A stretch of DNA of 64,000 nt, taken from assembly GCF_002177115.1 (NCBI RefSeq), contig NZ_MVAG01000122.1:524793-588792 (forward strand), read 5' to 3'. Positions 44,866-53,695 of the stretch are shown piece after piece; within the stretch, counting starts at the first letter, position 1; every line of letters begins with the position of its first letter. The DNA comes from Chryseobacterium mucoviscidosis. GTDB lineage: Bacteria; Bacteroidota; Bacteroidia; Flavobacteriales; Weeksellaceae. The notes beneath the pieces are model-generated. The model searched no databases, was not told where the DNA came from, and was given only the letters and a program-made list of their open reading frames with translations. The position numbers were made by a program, and so were the translations under genes.

Positions 44866-46020
44866 TTACCCTTTTTTAATCGTAATTCTAAAAGTCGTTC
44901 CCTTTCCTATTTCAGTCTGGGAAATTTTAATATCTCCGTTGTGATACTCCTGAATCACTCTTTTTGCAAGAGACAATCCCAATCCCCAACCTCGTTTTTT
45001 GGTAGAATAGCCCGGTTTAAAAGCATTTCTCGCCTGTTGTTTCGTCATTCCGCTTCCCGTATCCTGAACTTCAACAACAATATTTTTGTTTCTTTCCAAA
45101 ACCGACATAGAAATAGAGCCCTCTCCTTTCATCGCATCAACCGCGTTTTTAACCAGATTTTCAATCACCCAGCTCATCAGGATTTTATTATGGGGAACCA
45201 AAATCGTGTAATTGGGAAGGTGAAGTCCGAAATTGATCTTTCTTGAAATTCTTGTTTTCAGATAATCGTAATTTTCCTGAATGGTCGCGTTGAAATCTTT
45301 ATCATTCAGTTCCGGAACAGAACCGATCTTAGAAAACCTCTCCGAAATAGTTCTTAATCTTTCGATATCTTTTTCAATTTCATGAACGCCTTCGGAATCC
45401 GGAGTATCCAGCTTCATAATTTCCATCCAGCCGATCATCGAAGATAATGGAGTTCCGATCTGGTGTGCCGTTTCTTTAGCCAGACCTGCCCAAAGATAGC
45501 CTTCGTCCGTTTTTTTAATTGTCCGTAAAAACCAGAATGAAAAAAGAAAATAACACAGAATGAAAAACCCTAAAATATAAGGAGAATACCGAAGATTATT
45601 CAGCAGTTCGGAATTATCATAGTATACAAACTGATTGTTTGCATTGGGAACTTTTATTTCGATCGGCGGATAATTTTTAGCCATTTTGTTAGCCAAGGCA
45701 ACAATTTCAGCAGAATTATTTTCAATATCCTGCGGAATATTTTTATGCTCGATAATCTGTCCGTCCTTATCGAGAATAATCACCGGAATCGTGGTATTAG
45801 AACTGTAAATCTGCAGCAGCAATGCCTGAATTTCCAGACTCGGAACCTTCACTTCCTGCTGAAATTTCAGCGCAGTTACTAAAATATCTACCCTTTTTAC
45901 TTCTTCTTTTCGGAGGAAATTAAAAAGGATCGTAGAAGCAATAACAATCGTTAAGACAACAATCGTCATCAGCGTAAAAATAATCCAGTTGTTAAGTCTT
46001 GCAAATATGGATTTCTTCAA
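44866..46020 (-). CDS. sensor histidine kinase
   Basis: The 384-residue membrane kinase has two hydrophobic segments (about residues 11-33 and 146-165) flanking a periplasmic sensor region with no recognised domain. Then comes the H box LAKETAHQIGTPLSSMIGW with phospho-acceptor His186, the N box WVIENLVKNAVDAM and G boxes DTGSGMT and GWGLGLSLAKRVI. No HAMP domain is obvious. A response regulator gene is not adjacent, so it is an orphan here. It starts 7 bases after the dacB stop and is likely cotranscribed with that gene. A link to cell-wall sensing is inference from context. Confidence 0.92.
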   Translation of the reverse strand: MKKSIFARLNNWIIFTLMTIVVLTIVIASTILFNFLRKEEVKRVDILVTALKFQQEVKVPSLEIQALLLQIYSSNTTIPVIILDKDGQIIEHKNIPQDIENNSAEIVALANKMAKNYPPIEIKVPNANNQFVYYDNSELLNNLRYSPYILGFFILCYFLFSFWFLRTIKKTDEGYLWAGLAKETAHQIGTPLSSMIGWMEIMKLDTPDSEGVHEIEKDIERLRTISERFSKIGSVPELNDKDFNATIQENYDYLKTRISRKINFGLHLPNYTILVPHNKILMSWVIENLVKNAVDAMKGEGSISMSVLERNKNIVVEVQDTGSGMTKQQARNAFKPGYSTKKRGWGLGLSLAKRVIQEYHNGDIKISQTEIGKGTTFRITIKKG

Positions 46021-46027
46021 GGCAAAT

Positions 46028-47398
46028 TTATTTTAAAACATTCAGGATTTTCTGCAGTTCCGTGCTTCCGCTCCCTTCATAATTGTTGATGATAATGGAG
46101 AAAACATATTTTTTTCCGTCTTTTGAGGTGTGATATCCTGCATAAGATTTGGTATCGCTCATGGTTCCGCTTTTCATTTTCATGCCGTTATCATGTGTAG
46201 GAAAACCATCATAATAAGACTCAAACCAAGGCTGTTTTCTGGCGTACAGCAAAGCCTGAACTTCTGCTTTCGCAGCAACATAATTTTGCGGAGAAAGTCC
46301 GCTTCCGTCGGCAAAATTAATCATATTCGGGTTAATTCCCTTTGATTTCCAGAATTCTTTTAAATAAGCTACTCCGCTTTTAAAACTTGGATCGCTTTTC
46401 TTCTCTTTTCCTAACGTTTTTATTAAAGTTTCACCGTAAAAATTGATACTTTTTCTCAGAAACCAGTAAATAATTTTATCCAAAGTCGGAGATTCGTAGG
46501 TAAGAATGACATTATTTTTCGGAGCCTGCAATGCCTTTTTTCCTTCAATTTCCAGTTGGGAATTGGTAACCACTTTCCCCGAAAAATCAATTCCCGAATC
46601 TTTCAGCCATTGTTTCACTTCCGCACCAAGCTGCAAAGGCGGATTGGGAACCGAACCGGAAACCGTAACCGTTTTGGCAGGTAAAGTTCCGTTAATCAGT
46701 GCAACGTCAGAATGCGGCGCCGTAAAAATCAGACTCTGATCGGAACTTCCGCCCACTTTAAGATCATTCAGCCAGTTAACTCCTTCAAGCGGATAAGAGA
46801 AGCTTTTGAATTCATTTCCGTTGATATTGATATCGAACTGATTTTCGCGCCAGTTGATCCCCCAAACTCCTGCTCCGTAATAATTTCCAAGATCATTCCA
46901 TGGCCATCCTCCCGGAATCGTCTGATGATCAAAATAAGAATCGTCGATCACAAGATCTCCTGAAATTTTTTTAATCCCGGACTTTTTTATGGCATCGATT
47001 AATTTCTGCTTAAAAACTTCGGGTTTATAGGCTTCATATCTCCAGCTTCCCAATGTGGGATCTCCGGTTGAACTGATGAAAAGGTTTCCGTTCAGGTTTC
47101 CACCAGAAATATTTCCGGAATATGATGAAGTAGTCTTATAGGTGTAGTTCTTTCCTAAAATCTCCAAAGCTGCTCCGGCAGTAAATATTTTCTGCGTAGA
47201 AGCTGTGGAAAGTCCTTTATTTCCCTGATATTCGTAAATAAAATTTCCGTTTTCATCGGAAATATAAAATGATAAGTTAGACGAAATTGCCCCTGAAGAA
47301 TTCATCAGGTTTTTGGTTGCTTCATCCAGTTTCTGAGTAATATTTTGGGCAAAAATAATCTGCGTTGAAAGTAAAAATATAGGTAGGGAATTTTTCAT
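46028..47398 (-). CDS. dacB: D-alanyl-D-alanine carboxypeptidase/endopeptidase (S13)
   Basis: The 456-residue penicillin-binding protein 4-type enzyme trims or cuts peptidoglycan crosslinks in the periplasm. Seen: signal peptide LPIFLLSTQIIFAQ, catalytic SxxK as STASTQK with Ser67 and Lys70, the SxN motif in DGSGLSPQNYV, and the KTG-type motif MKSGTMSDTKSYAG. The large insert after SxxK (about residues 90-260), typical of S13, is present. It is the first gene of a two-gene unit with the histidine kinase. Confidence 0.95.
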   Translation of the reverse strand: MKNSLPIFLLSTQIIFAQNITQKLDEATKNLMNSSGAISSNLSFYISDENGNFIYEYQGNKGLSTASTQKIFTAGAALEILGKNYTYKTTSSYSGNISGGNLNGNLFISSTGDPTLGSWRYEAYKPEVFKQKLIDAIKKSGIKKISGDLVIDDSYFDHQTIPGGWPWNDLGNYYGAGVWGINWRENQFDININGNEFKSFSYPLEGVNWLNDLKVGGSSDQSLIFTAPHSDVALINGTLPAKTVTVSGSVPNPPLQLGAEVKQWLKDSGIDFSGKVVTNSQLEIEGKKALQAPKNNVILTYESPTLDKIIYWFLRKSINFYGETLIKTLGKEKKSDPSFKSGVAYLKEFWKSKGINPNMINFADGSGLSPQNYVAAKAEVQALLYARKQPWFESYYDGFPTHDNGMKMKSGTMSDTKSYAGYHTSKDGKKYVFSIIINNYEGSGSTELQKILNVLK

Positions 47399-47445
47399 TA
47401 AGAATTATTTATTCAAATATAATTTAAATTACGGTACTTTTAGCC

Positions 47446-48297
47446 TTACCAGTATTTTTTAAACTCTTCAAATTCATCAATATTAAAAAGGATTCTATGA
47501 TTTTCAGTCTTTTCAAAAGATTTATCACAGAATGTGAAAACTTCCTCATAACCATCTTGATCTATAAAAAGCAACATCTGGCATTGCTTAATATATTCTG
47601 TCTTATTTTCATAATCTTCCAGAAAAGAGTTCTGCCACGGTTCTTCATTACACCTTAAACATCGGTCTTTCCATAAGGATAGGTGTCCGCAAATTTCACA
47701 ATTATTCAAATTTTCAAACATCAATCTAACAGAATTCTGAATCTCTACAGATAAAACAGCGAGAGGGAGAGATTTTAACAATAGATAATAATTAGGAGTT
47801 CTTGCATCAAGCATTACATATTTTTCATTCCCAGTTAAATAAACCCTCATCTCTCTAAAAGAATTGAGCATTTCTACTTTTTTGATCTGGTTCATTTTAA
47901 AAAGGAATGAATCATTAATCAAAATATTATCACCTTCAATATTGATAACAGATATTTCCTTTATATAATGATCGATACATAACGTGGTGTCCCAGCCTTT
48001 TACAAATCTTAATTTACCTTTCTTTCCACATTCTTCGCAGGTTTGAACTGATAACGCTCCATATTTTCTTATTATTTTCTGAATTTCTATATTTAGCTTT
48101 TCATCTTCAGAGAAGGAATAGCAACACAGCCCACCAAATTTTTCTTTTCCTTCCACTTTCTCGTTTAAATCCCAACCAGCAAGACAAAACTCTTCAAGCA
48201 TATTCCTGATCAGATTACGCCATCCTGAACCGTTAATTGAAAAATTGAGCAAATTATTTTCAATAAACCGATCTATTTCTTCTCTTGATAATTCCAT
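47446..48297 (-). CDS. hypothetical protein with two cysteine clusters
   Basis: This 283-residue soluble protein of unknown family contains CEECGKKGKLRFVKGWDTTLC (three Cys plus a later His) and NCEICGHLSLWKDRCLRC, two zinc-ribbon-like clusters. The first part (residues 1-100) is a helical domain. Its ATG overlaps the stop of pepE by one base (TAATG), so both are in one transcript. No known domain is recognised. Confidence 0.72.
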   Translation of the reverse strand: MELSREEIDRFIENNLLNFSINGSGWRNLIRNMLEEFCLAGWDLNEKVEGKEKFGGLCCYSFSEDEKLNIEIQKIIRKYGALSVQTCEECGKKGKLRFVKGWDTTLCIDHYIKEISVINIEGDNILINDSFLFKMNQIKKVEMLNSFREMRVYLTGNEKYVMLDARTPNYYLLLKSLPLAVLSVEIQNSVRLMFENLNNCEICGHLSLWKDRCLRCNEEPWQNSFLEDYENKTEYIKQCQMLLFIDQDGYEEVFTFCDKSFEKTENHRILFNIDEFEEFKKYW

Positions 48298-48989
48298 TAT
48301 AATTGGTAACCCGCTTCGATCTCGTAAGGTTCTTTATCTTTCTCAAAAATTCTTGTGAGTTCAGTTCCTTCAACAGTAATTTTATCGCCCATTCTTCTGA
48401 TCCAGTTTCCTTCACGAAGTCCGACAACTTTTAAGTCATTCTGTGTTAAAAATTCTTTAATTCTGGTTTCTCTCGTTTCACCATTATGTTTAAGTTCCGG
48501 ATTCGGATCGAGATAATGCGGATTAATATTGAACGGAACCAGCCCCATACAATCAAAACTTGGAGGATATACAATCGGCATATCATTCGTTGTTTTCATA
48601 TTCTGCCCTCCGATATTGCTTCCTGCGCTGCATCCCAGATAAGGTTTTCCGCTTTCAACATTTTCTTTCAAAACATTCATCAAACCTTCTTCATGTAAGG
48701 TTTTCACCAGTAAAAAAGTATTTCCGCCTCCTGTAAAAAATGCTTTCGCACTGTTTATGGCTTGTATTTTATCCTCAAATTCATGAAGACCTTTCACTTT
48801 AATATTTATGGTTTCAAAAAAAGAACTTGCTTTTGCTGTATAATCGTCATGAGAAATTCCGCCCGGTCTTGCGAAAGGCACGAAAATGATTTCTTCGATT
48901 CCATCATATAATTTGATTAATTCTTCTCTCAGATATTCCAGATATGTTCCACCAAAGAGTGTGGAAGTTGATGCCAAAATGATATTCAT
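48297..48989 (-). CDS. pepE: dipeptidase PepE (Asp-X dipeptidase, S51)
   Basis: The 230-residue S51 peptidase hydrolyses dipeptides with N-terminal aspartate. Seen: FFTGGGNTFLLVKTL, the nucleophile elbow YLGCSAGSNIGG with Ser121, and PFNINPHYLDPNPE. It is the same fold and clan as the cyanophycinase at 1.0 kb. Full length. It is the first gene of a small operon with the cysteine-cluster protein. With the cyanophycinase and isoaspartyl peptidase, it could finish aspartyl-dipeptide use, but this link is inference. Confidence 0.94.
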   Translation of the reverse strand: MNIILASTSTLFGGTYLEYLREELIKLYDGIEEIIFVPFARPGGISHDDYTAKASSFFETINIKVKGLHEFEDKIQAINSAKAFFTGGGNTFLLVKTLHEEGLMNVLKENVESGKPYLGCSAGSNIGGQNMKTTNDMPIVYPPSFDCMGLVPFNINPHYLDPNPELKHNGETRETRIKEFLTQNDLKVVGLREGNWIRRMGDKITVEGTELTRIFEKDKEPYEIEAGYQL

Positions 48990-49173
48990 AACGGATAATT
49001 TGTCTTATAATCGTTGTGTTACAAAGATAACCGAATCTGCAGCGAATCAAAAATAATGATAAAAAAACATAGAATCCCGTTAATATTTTCCAAAAAAGTT
49101 TAAAGGTTCTAAAATTTAGACGTTTATGGAATTATAATTGAACTTTAGTTATCAACTTGAAAAATGTAAGATT

Positions 49174-49737
49174 ATGAAAATGATTAAAAGTAATATTCAA
49201 AACCTGTTTTTAGGTTTGATGTTTATAGGAACCGCAAGTTTTGTAAATGCACAGACAACACAGACAGACAGTACAACTGCTACAAAAACAACCACAACAA
49301 CCGCTCAGTCGACAGGAAATCCAACGATTGACGGTCTAAAAAAACAGATCGAAGCCAACCCGAAAGATACCGAAGCTTTGGCAAAATTAGCCGGAGCGTA
49401 TCAGGATGCTTCAGACTGGACAAACGCAATTGATACATGGAAAAAGATTTCGGCTTTAGTACCGGATTGGGCGCCATCTTATTATAGTCAGGCTTATGCC
49501 TATCAGTCTGCGAAAGACGATGCCAATGCAAAACTGGCTTATGAAAAGTATATTGCAACGGTAAAGCCTGAAGAGGTGGAACAGAATAAGAAAAATCTGG
49601 CATACGCTTATTTTTATGTAGCGTTCTCTGAACAGCAGAGTAATCCTGATAAAGCAAAGGAGCATATTGCTAAATCCTTACAGTACGATCCTACCAATCA
49701 GGATGCTGTAAAGTTAAGCAAAGCTTTAAATTCATAG
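49174..49737 (+). CDS. secreted TPR-repeat protein
   Basis: The 187-residue protein has a signal peptide (NLFLGLMFIGTASFVNAQ), a Thr-rich linker (TTQTDSTTATKTTTTTAQST) and then TPR-type helices: ALAKLAGAYQDASDWTNAID and YYSQAYAYQSAKDDANAK. The frame opens earlier at a TTG (49138); the Met at 49174 is preferred as the signal-peptide start (a second Met is two codons later). TPR proteins bind partner proteins; the partner is unknown. A strong terminator follows. Confidence 0.85.
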   Translation: MKMIKSNIQNLFLGLMFIGTASFVNAQTTQTDSTTATKTTTTTAQSTGNPTIDGLKKQIEANPKDTEALAKLAGAYQDASDWTNAIDTWKKISALVPDWAPSYYSQAYAYQSAKDDANAKLAYEKYIATVKPEEVEQNKKNLAYAYFYVAFSEQQSNPDKAKEHIAKSLQYDPTNQDAVKLSKALNS

Positions 49738-49742
49738 TTGTG

Positions 49743-49776
49743 AAAGATCCGAAGAAATTGTCTTCGGATCTTTTTT
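49743..49776. terminator. bidirectional terminator, 13-bp stem
   Basis: AAAGATCCGAAGA (49743-49755) and TCTTCGGATCTTT (49761-49773) are exact complements over a 5-base loop, with T run on the plus strand and A residues preceding. Shared by the convergent TPR and YdeI-like genes. Confidence 0.88.
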
Positions 49777-49783
49777 CTTTTTA

Positions 49784-50266
49784 TTAAATTTTCCTGCCGA
49801 AAAACTCTGTTTCTCCTTTCAGATGCTGAATGATTTTCTGAATATTTCTCTGGATGCTTTTTTCAGTTTTCAGATGATTGATGTATTTTATCAGCTCTGA
49901 TTTTCTTGAAAGGGTTAATTTTTCAAAGTTTTTTAAAGCAACAAGATTTTCGCTGATGGCTTTCTCCAAGTCAGGATGCATAGAAATTTTTCTCTCGGAG
50001 TCATCATATTCAATAAAAACATCTACCGTTTCGCCAATTCTTTTCGGTGAATCTTTCAGCATCATCATATTGATATAAAGACGCCACTCTCCTTTGTATT
50101 TCATTAAATTCTGCTTAAATTCTTTGCCGTTCACTGTTCCTTTTACGGGAATCGGACTTTTATTTTTGCCAGAGCTTTCAAATACGGCGGCAAGAATTTC
50201 TTCAGGAAGAAAAATAAACGGATTAATTCCGATAATTTCAAGTTTCGCGGTGAAATGGTTTTTCAT
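49784..50266 (-). CDS. YdeI/OmpD-associated family protein with DUF1905 domain
   Basis: The 160-residue protein begins with a DUF1905 beta barrel (FTAKLEIIGINPFIFLPEEI, VKGTVNGKEFKQNLMKYKGE). It ends with the YdeI/OmpD-associated helical region (SENLVALKNFEKLTLSRKSELIKYI). In other bacteria the helical part is linked to bacteriocin protection; here only the domain name can be given. Soluble, no signal peptide. It is the only gene on this strand between two terminators, with a repeat element upstream. Confidence 0.85.
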   Translation of the reverse strand: MKNHFTAKLEIIGINPFIFLPEEILAAVFESSGKNKSPIPVKGTVNGKEFKQNLMKYKGEWRLYINMMMLKDSPKRIGETVDVFIEYDDSERKISMHPDLEKAISENLVALKNFEKLTLSRKSELIKYINHLKTEKSIQRNIQKIIQHLKGETEFFGRKI

Positions 50267-50317
50267 TGATGTTTTATTATATCTAAATTAATGATTATTT
50301 TAAAACTGTAAATCTTC

Positions 50318-50373
50318 AACCACCCCGTCAAAAATTCAAAGAATTTTTGCCATCCCTCCGAAAGAGGGGAATT
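50318..50373 (+). repeat. AACCACCCCGTC double-hairpin repeat, copy 2
   Basis: Matches the block at 40553-40610: AACCACCCCGTCAAAAATTC, then GAATTTTTGCCA, then CCCTCC/GAGGGG and AATT. Changes between the copies lie mainly in the loops between the paired arms, so both hairpins are kept. Intergenic. Confidence 0.7.
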
Positions 50374-50467
50374 GTATTTCTCTACTATTTAACTTTTGTT
50401 TAAAGAGAAACTCTTCATGAATGCAGAATCTCATCTTTAATTAATTTTCCACTCAAAAAGGAATGAT

Positions 50468-50475
50468 TATCTTTG
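50468..50475 (+). promoter_or_regulatory. -7 box TATCTTTG of the transaldolase-like gene
   Basis: TATCTTTG matches TAnnTTTG and lies 23 bases before the Met at 50499, supporting that start over the upstream Met at 50463 that would overlap the box. Confidence 0.5.
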
Positions 50476-50498
50476 TAAAAAATAAATCTGTAAAACAA

Positions 50499-51152
50499 AT
50501 GAAATTTTTTATTGACACTGCTAATTTAGAGCAAATAAAAGAAGCGAAAGATCTTGGAATTCTGGATGGGGTAACAACCAACCCGTCTTTAATGGCAAAA
50601 GAAGGAATTCAGGGAGCTGAAGCAATTAAAAATCATTACAAAACCATCTGCGAAATTGTAGACGGAGATATTTCTGCGGAAGTTCTTTCTACAACATATG
50701 AAGAAATGATTAAAGAAGGGGACGAATTGGCAGCAATCCACCCGAATATCGTGGTGAAAATTCCGATGATCAAAGACGGAATTAAAGCGTTAAAATATTT
50801 TTCAGATAAAGGCATCAAAACGAACTGTACGCTGATTTTCTCTCCGGGACAGGCTCTTTTGGCTGCGAAAGCGGGTGCAACTTATATTTCTCCTTTCCTG
50901 GGAAGACTGGATGATATTTCAACTGACGGATTAAATCTGATTCAGGAAATCAGATTGATTTTTGATAATTATATGTATGAAACTGAAATTTTAGCAGCTT
51001 CTATCCGTCATTCGATGCACATTATCGACTGTGCTAAAATTGGAGCAGATGTGATTACTTCACCGCTTCCTCCGATCTTGAGTTTACTGAAACATCCTTT
51101 AACAGACAGCGGATTGGCTCAGTTTGTTGCAGATTCTCAGAAATTATCTTAA
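50499..51152 (+). CDS. fsa: fructose-6-phosphate aldolase / transaldolase-like protein
   Basis: The 217-residue enzyme of the TalC/Fsa subfamily starts [20 protein letters not shown] with [14 protein letters not shown], the standard N terminus. The Schiff-base Lys87 lies in [28 protein letters not shown] and SPFLGRLDD are the remaining active-site pieces. Length of about 217 is typical for this subfamily (classical transaldolases are longer). The reaction may be transaldolase or fructose-6-phosphate aldolase; sequence alone does not decide. Cytoplasmic. Confidence 0.93.
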   Translation: MKFFIDTANLEQIKEAKDLGILDGVTTNPSLMAKEGIQGAEAIKNHYKTICEIVDGDISAEVLSTTYEEMIKEGDELAAIHPNIVVKIPMIKDGIKALKYFSDKGIKTNCTLIFSPGQALLAAKAGATYISPFLGRLDDISTDGLNLIQEIRLIFDNYMYETEILAASIRHSMHIIDCAKIGADVITSPLPPILSLLKHPLTDSGLAQFVADSQKLS

Positions 51153-51175
51153 TATATCTTTATATTTCAGAATAA

Positions 51176-51210
51176 ATTACGGCGCGGAAACTTCGTTTCC
51201 GCGCCGTAAT
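51176..51210. terminator. bidirectional terminator, 16-bp perfect stem
   Basis: ATTACGGCGCGGAAAC (51176-51191), loop TTC, and GTTTCCGCGCCGTAAT (51195-51210) form a perfect GC-rich stem between convergent genes. There is no long T run on either side, so strength comes from the stem. Confidence 0.8.
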
Positions 51211-51212
51211 TA

Positions 51213-52055
51213 TTATTTCAGTAAATCCAGTTCCAGAAGATTATTGTCTTTTGCATTGTCTTCTTTCACTTTTCTCTCACGCTGACGAATCATGTCTTCC
51301 ACATCCAGCTTATTACCTTTTTCGTCGGTCATCATAATTTTGGTTCCGCTTGAAAGCATCTGCCGTATTCCTTTTGTCGGATTGATCCGGTAATCCAGAA
51401 ACTGTTTTTTATATTTTTCCTGATTTAAAGGAACCAATGCTCCGAATCTGTGATTTTCTTCCTGACTTTTCCATTCCCGATCTTTTAAATTTATAATTTC
51501 CTTTAAAACATAAGAATGAGAGTTCGTTTGATCTTCCAGCTTTACAATTAATCCCGGTAATCCATGAAATTTATACGGTCCGTCCTGAATCGGAATATCG
51601 GCAACAAACCAAGCCGTCCATTTTCTTCCGGCGAAATCCGTGGTTGCTTTTTGTGCATTAAATTCACCCACTTTTTCTTTTTCCGGTAAAATGTTCCATT
51701 CCATTTTCCTGTCATCAGAAACTTTGTACTCATCCATATCCAAACGATTGAAGAACAAAATTTTATAGTCGGGATAAGATTTTTGAACAACATAAGGAAC
51801 CATTCCGAAATTAATTTTAGAAAAATCTCCGTTCTGATGTTTCGACTGAGCCTCGATCAACGAATCTGAAATATATTTGTCTCTGCTGTAAAATTTCGAA
51901 CCTTTTTTAGAAACATCAAGGTATATGGATTCTGTGATCGATACATCTTTTTTTGTAGAATCTGAAACAAATCTGTACTCATAAACAAAACGTTTATTCT
52001 GAGCATTAAAGAACATTCCCAATATCAACGCAAACGCAATAATGATCTCCTTCAT
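51213..52055 (-). CDS. GLPGI family protein
   Basis: The 280-residue exported protein has a signal peptide (EIIIAFALILGMFFNAQ) and GRKWTAWFVADIPIQDGPYK, then FHGLPGLIVKLEDQTNSHSY, the family hallmark. The C terminus is Lys/Glu-rich. GLPGI proteins are of unknown function; several in Bacteroidota lie near BlaI/M56 genes, as here (M56 at 53.7 kb, BlaI at 55.6 kb). It is paralogous to the gene at 52728-53630 and to the broken gene at the left edge. An acetyltransferase gene separates the two intact copies. Confidence 0.9.
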   Translation of the reverse strand: MKEIIIAFALILGMFFNAQNKRFVYEYRFVSDSTKKDVSITESIYLDVSKKGSKFYSRDKYISDSLIEAQSKHQNGDFSKINFGMVPYVVQKSYPDYKILFFNRLDMDEYKVSDDRKMEWNILPEKEKVGEFNAQKATTDFAGRKWTAWFVADIPIQDGPYKFHGLPGLIVKLEDQTNSHSYVLKEIINLKDREWKSQEENHRFGALVPLNQEKYKKQFLDYRINPTKGIRQMLSSGTKIMMTDEKGNKLDVEDMIRQRERKVKEDNAKDNNLLELDLLK

Positions 52056-52081
52056 TAATATTTTTTATTTAGTTTAAATTT

Positions 52082-52642
52082 TTAATTCATTATATTCTTC
52101 ACCACTTTACAAGGATTTCCCAATGCAACCACATTGTCCGGAATGTCTTTGGTTACGACACTTCCCGCTCCGATCACAGAGTTATTTCCGATAGAGATTC
52201 CGGGGAGAACCACTACATTTCCTCCGAACCATACGTTATCTCCTACTGTAATGGGATGAGCAGATTCAAGACCTTCGTTTCTTTGTTTAAAATCTATGGG
52301 ATGATTTGCCGTGTAAAAACTACAGTTGGGACCGATAAAAACATGATCTCCGAAAGTTACTTTCGCACAATCCAGAATCACCAGATTATGATTCGAATAG
52401 AAATTCTCTCCCACTTCAATATTATATCCGTAATCGCACCAGAAACTGGGCTCTATGCAGATATTCTGTTTTGTTTTGCCTAAAATCTTTTTCAGCAGTG
52501 CCACTCTTCCTTCAGCATCAGAATTTTTCAGGAGGTTGTACTCCTGACAAAGATCTTTTACTTTAATTCTTTCTTCAATTAGTTCCTGATCGTAATTGGC
52601 ATTATACAAAAGTCCTTTCGCACATTTTTCCTTTTCCGTCAT
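52082..52642 (-). CDS. sugar O-acetyltransferase (maltose acetyltransferase type)
   Basis: The 186-residue left-handed beta-helix acetyltransferase starts MTEKEKCAKGLLYNANYDQE, the maltose-acetyltransferase N-terminal helix. Hexapeptide turns run through NHNLVILDCAKVTFGDHVFIG to PNCSFYTANHPID (catalytic His) and ISIGNNSVIGAGSVVTKDIP. It acetylates sugars or nodulation-type acceptors in other bacteria; the acceptor here is unknown. Cytoplasmic, complete. Between two GLPGI genes on the same strand. Confidence 0.93.
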   Translation of the reverse strand: MTEKEKCAKGLLYNANYDQELIEERIKVKDLCQEYNLLKNSDAEGRVALLKKILGKTKQNICIEPSFWCDYGYNIEVGENFYSNHNLVILDCAKVTFGDHVFIGPNCSFYTANHPIDFKQRNEGLESAHPITVGDNVWFGGNVVVLPGISIGNNSVIGAGSVVTKDIPDNVVALGNPCKVVKNIMN

Positions 52643-52677
52643 ATTTTATGATTTGCAGTTCTAAAGATAATAAAAAC

Positions 52678-52710
52678 AAAACAGGGCAGAAATTACTTTT
52701 GCCCTGTTTT
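52678..52710 (-). terminator. terminator of GLPGI gene 52728-53630
   Basis: AAAACAGGGCA (52678-52688) and TGCCCTGTTTT (52700-52710) form an 11-bp stem with an 11-base loop; on the minus strand it ends in a T run. Confidence 0.82.
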
Positions 52711-52727
52711 AAGAAATATTTAACCTA

Positions 52728-53630
52728 TTATTTTACCAGATCCGGCTCAATAGGATTGTTATTTTTTGCCAGAGATTCTTTTGTTCTCTTTTCCATTTCT
52801 CTGAAAACCTGATTAGGATCTGAGATTTCTTTTCCGTCTGAAGTTTTTACTTTAAAAGTCATCTTAGAATTATCAGTATTTCTCATCATCATTTCCCTCA
52901 TGTTTTTAGTAGGATCATTTACATAATCTTTCCACGCTTTTCTGAACTGATCTTCCGTTACTTCAAGCTCTTTTCCGCCCATTCCGAAAACCCTGATGTT
53001 TTGCGGAAGTTCCGGTTCTTTTTCTGAAGCAGCAGCTTGGGCAACTTTTTTATTTCCCACCAAAGTCATGATGTGGGAACCTGTAGTATCTTCAATTTTA
53101 ACAATCAGCCCCGGTAAACCGTAGAATTTATAAGGTCCGTCCTGAAAAGGAATATCTGTAGAAAACCATGCAATCCATTCTCTCCCGCCAAAGCTTGTGG
53201 TAGCTTTCTGCGTATTGTATTCCCCGATTTTCTGCTTGTCGGATAAAATTTTCCATTCCGGTTTCTGATCTTCTCTGATTTTATACTGATCCGAAGAAAC
53301 ACTTCTGAAAAGATATGTTTTGAAATCGGGATAGCTTTTGGTTACTTTGAATGAAACCTGTCCCGGATTTTCTCTTCTGTTAACACTGATATTTCCGGAA
53401 AATGATTTGATCTGCTTCTCCAGTTCTGCTCTGGAAGTGGAATCGGCAACAAATTTTGTTCTGCTGTAATAATTCGAGCCGTTTTTATCAATATCAAGGT
53501 ACATCATTTCGCTTTTCACGTCTTCCTTATTATTGGAATCGGGAATGAATTTGTAATCATAGAAAAAACGGTTGATCTGTGCATTGGCAAGAATTCCTGC
53601 CAATAAAAAGAGGAGTAATTTATATTTCAT
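52728..53630 (-). CDS. GLPGI family protein
   Basis: The 300-residue exported protein has a signal peptide (LLLFLLAGILANAQ), GREWIAWFSTDIPFQDGPYK and YGLPGLIVKIEDTTGSHI, the GLPGI core. The rest is charged (Lys/Asp/Arg), with an insert around residues 195-235 relative to the next paralog. A hairpin terminator separates it from the M56 gene upstream, so it may be transcribed alone or by readthrough. Function unknown. Confidence 0.9.
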   Translation of the reverse strand: MKYKLLLFLLAGILANAQINRFFYDYKFIPDSNNKEDVKSEMMYLDIDKNGSNYYSRTKFVADSTSRAELEKQIKSFSGNISVNRRENPGQVSFKVTKSYPDFKTYLFRSVSSDQYKIREDQKPEWKILSDKQKIGEYNTQKATTSFGGREWIAWFSTDIPFQDGPYKFYGLPGLIVKIEDTTGSHIMTLVGNKKVAQAAASEKEPELPQNIRVFGMGGKELEVTEDQFRKAWKDYVNDPTKNMREMMMRNTDNSKMTFKVKTSDGKEISDPNQVFREMEKRTKESLAKNNNPIEPDLVK

Positions 53631-53647
53631 AAACTGTATTTTAAAAA

Positions 53648-53684
53648 AAACTCTGCTGTTATTTTGAAATAATCAGCAGAGTTT
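53648..53684 (-). terminator. terminator between M56 gene and GLPGI gene
   Basis: AAACTCTGCTG (53648-53658) and CAGCAGAGTTT (53674-53684) form an 11-bp stem, with partial pairing of TTATT and AATAA inside the loop. On the minus strand a T run follows. Confidence 0.8.
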
Positions 53685-53695
53685 AAAAAACTTGA

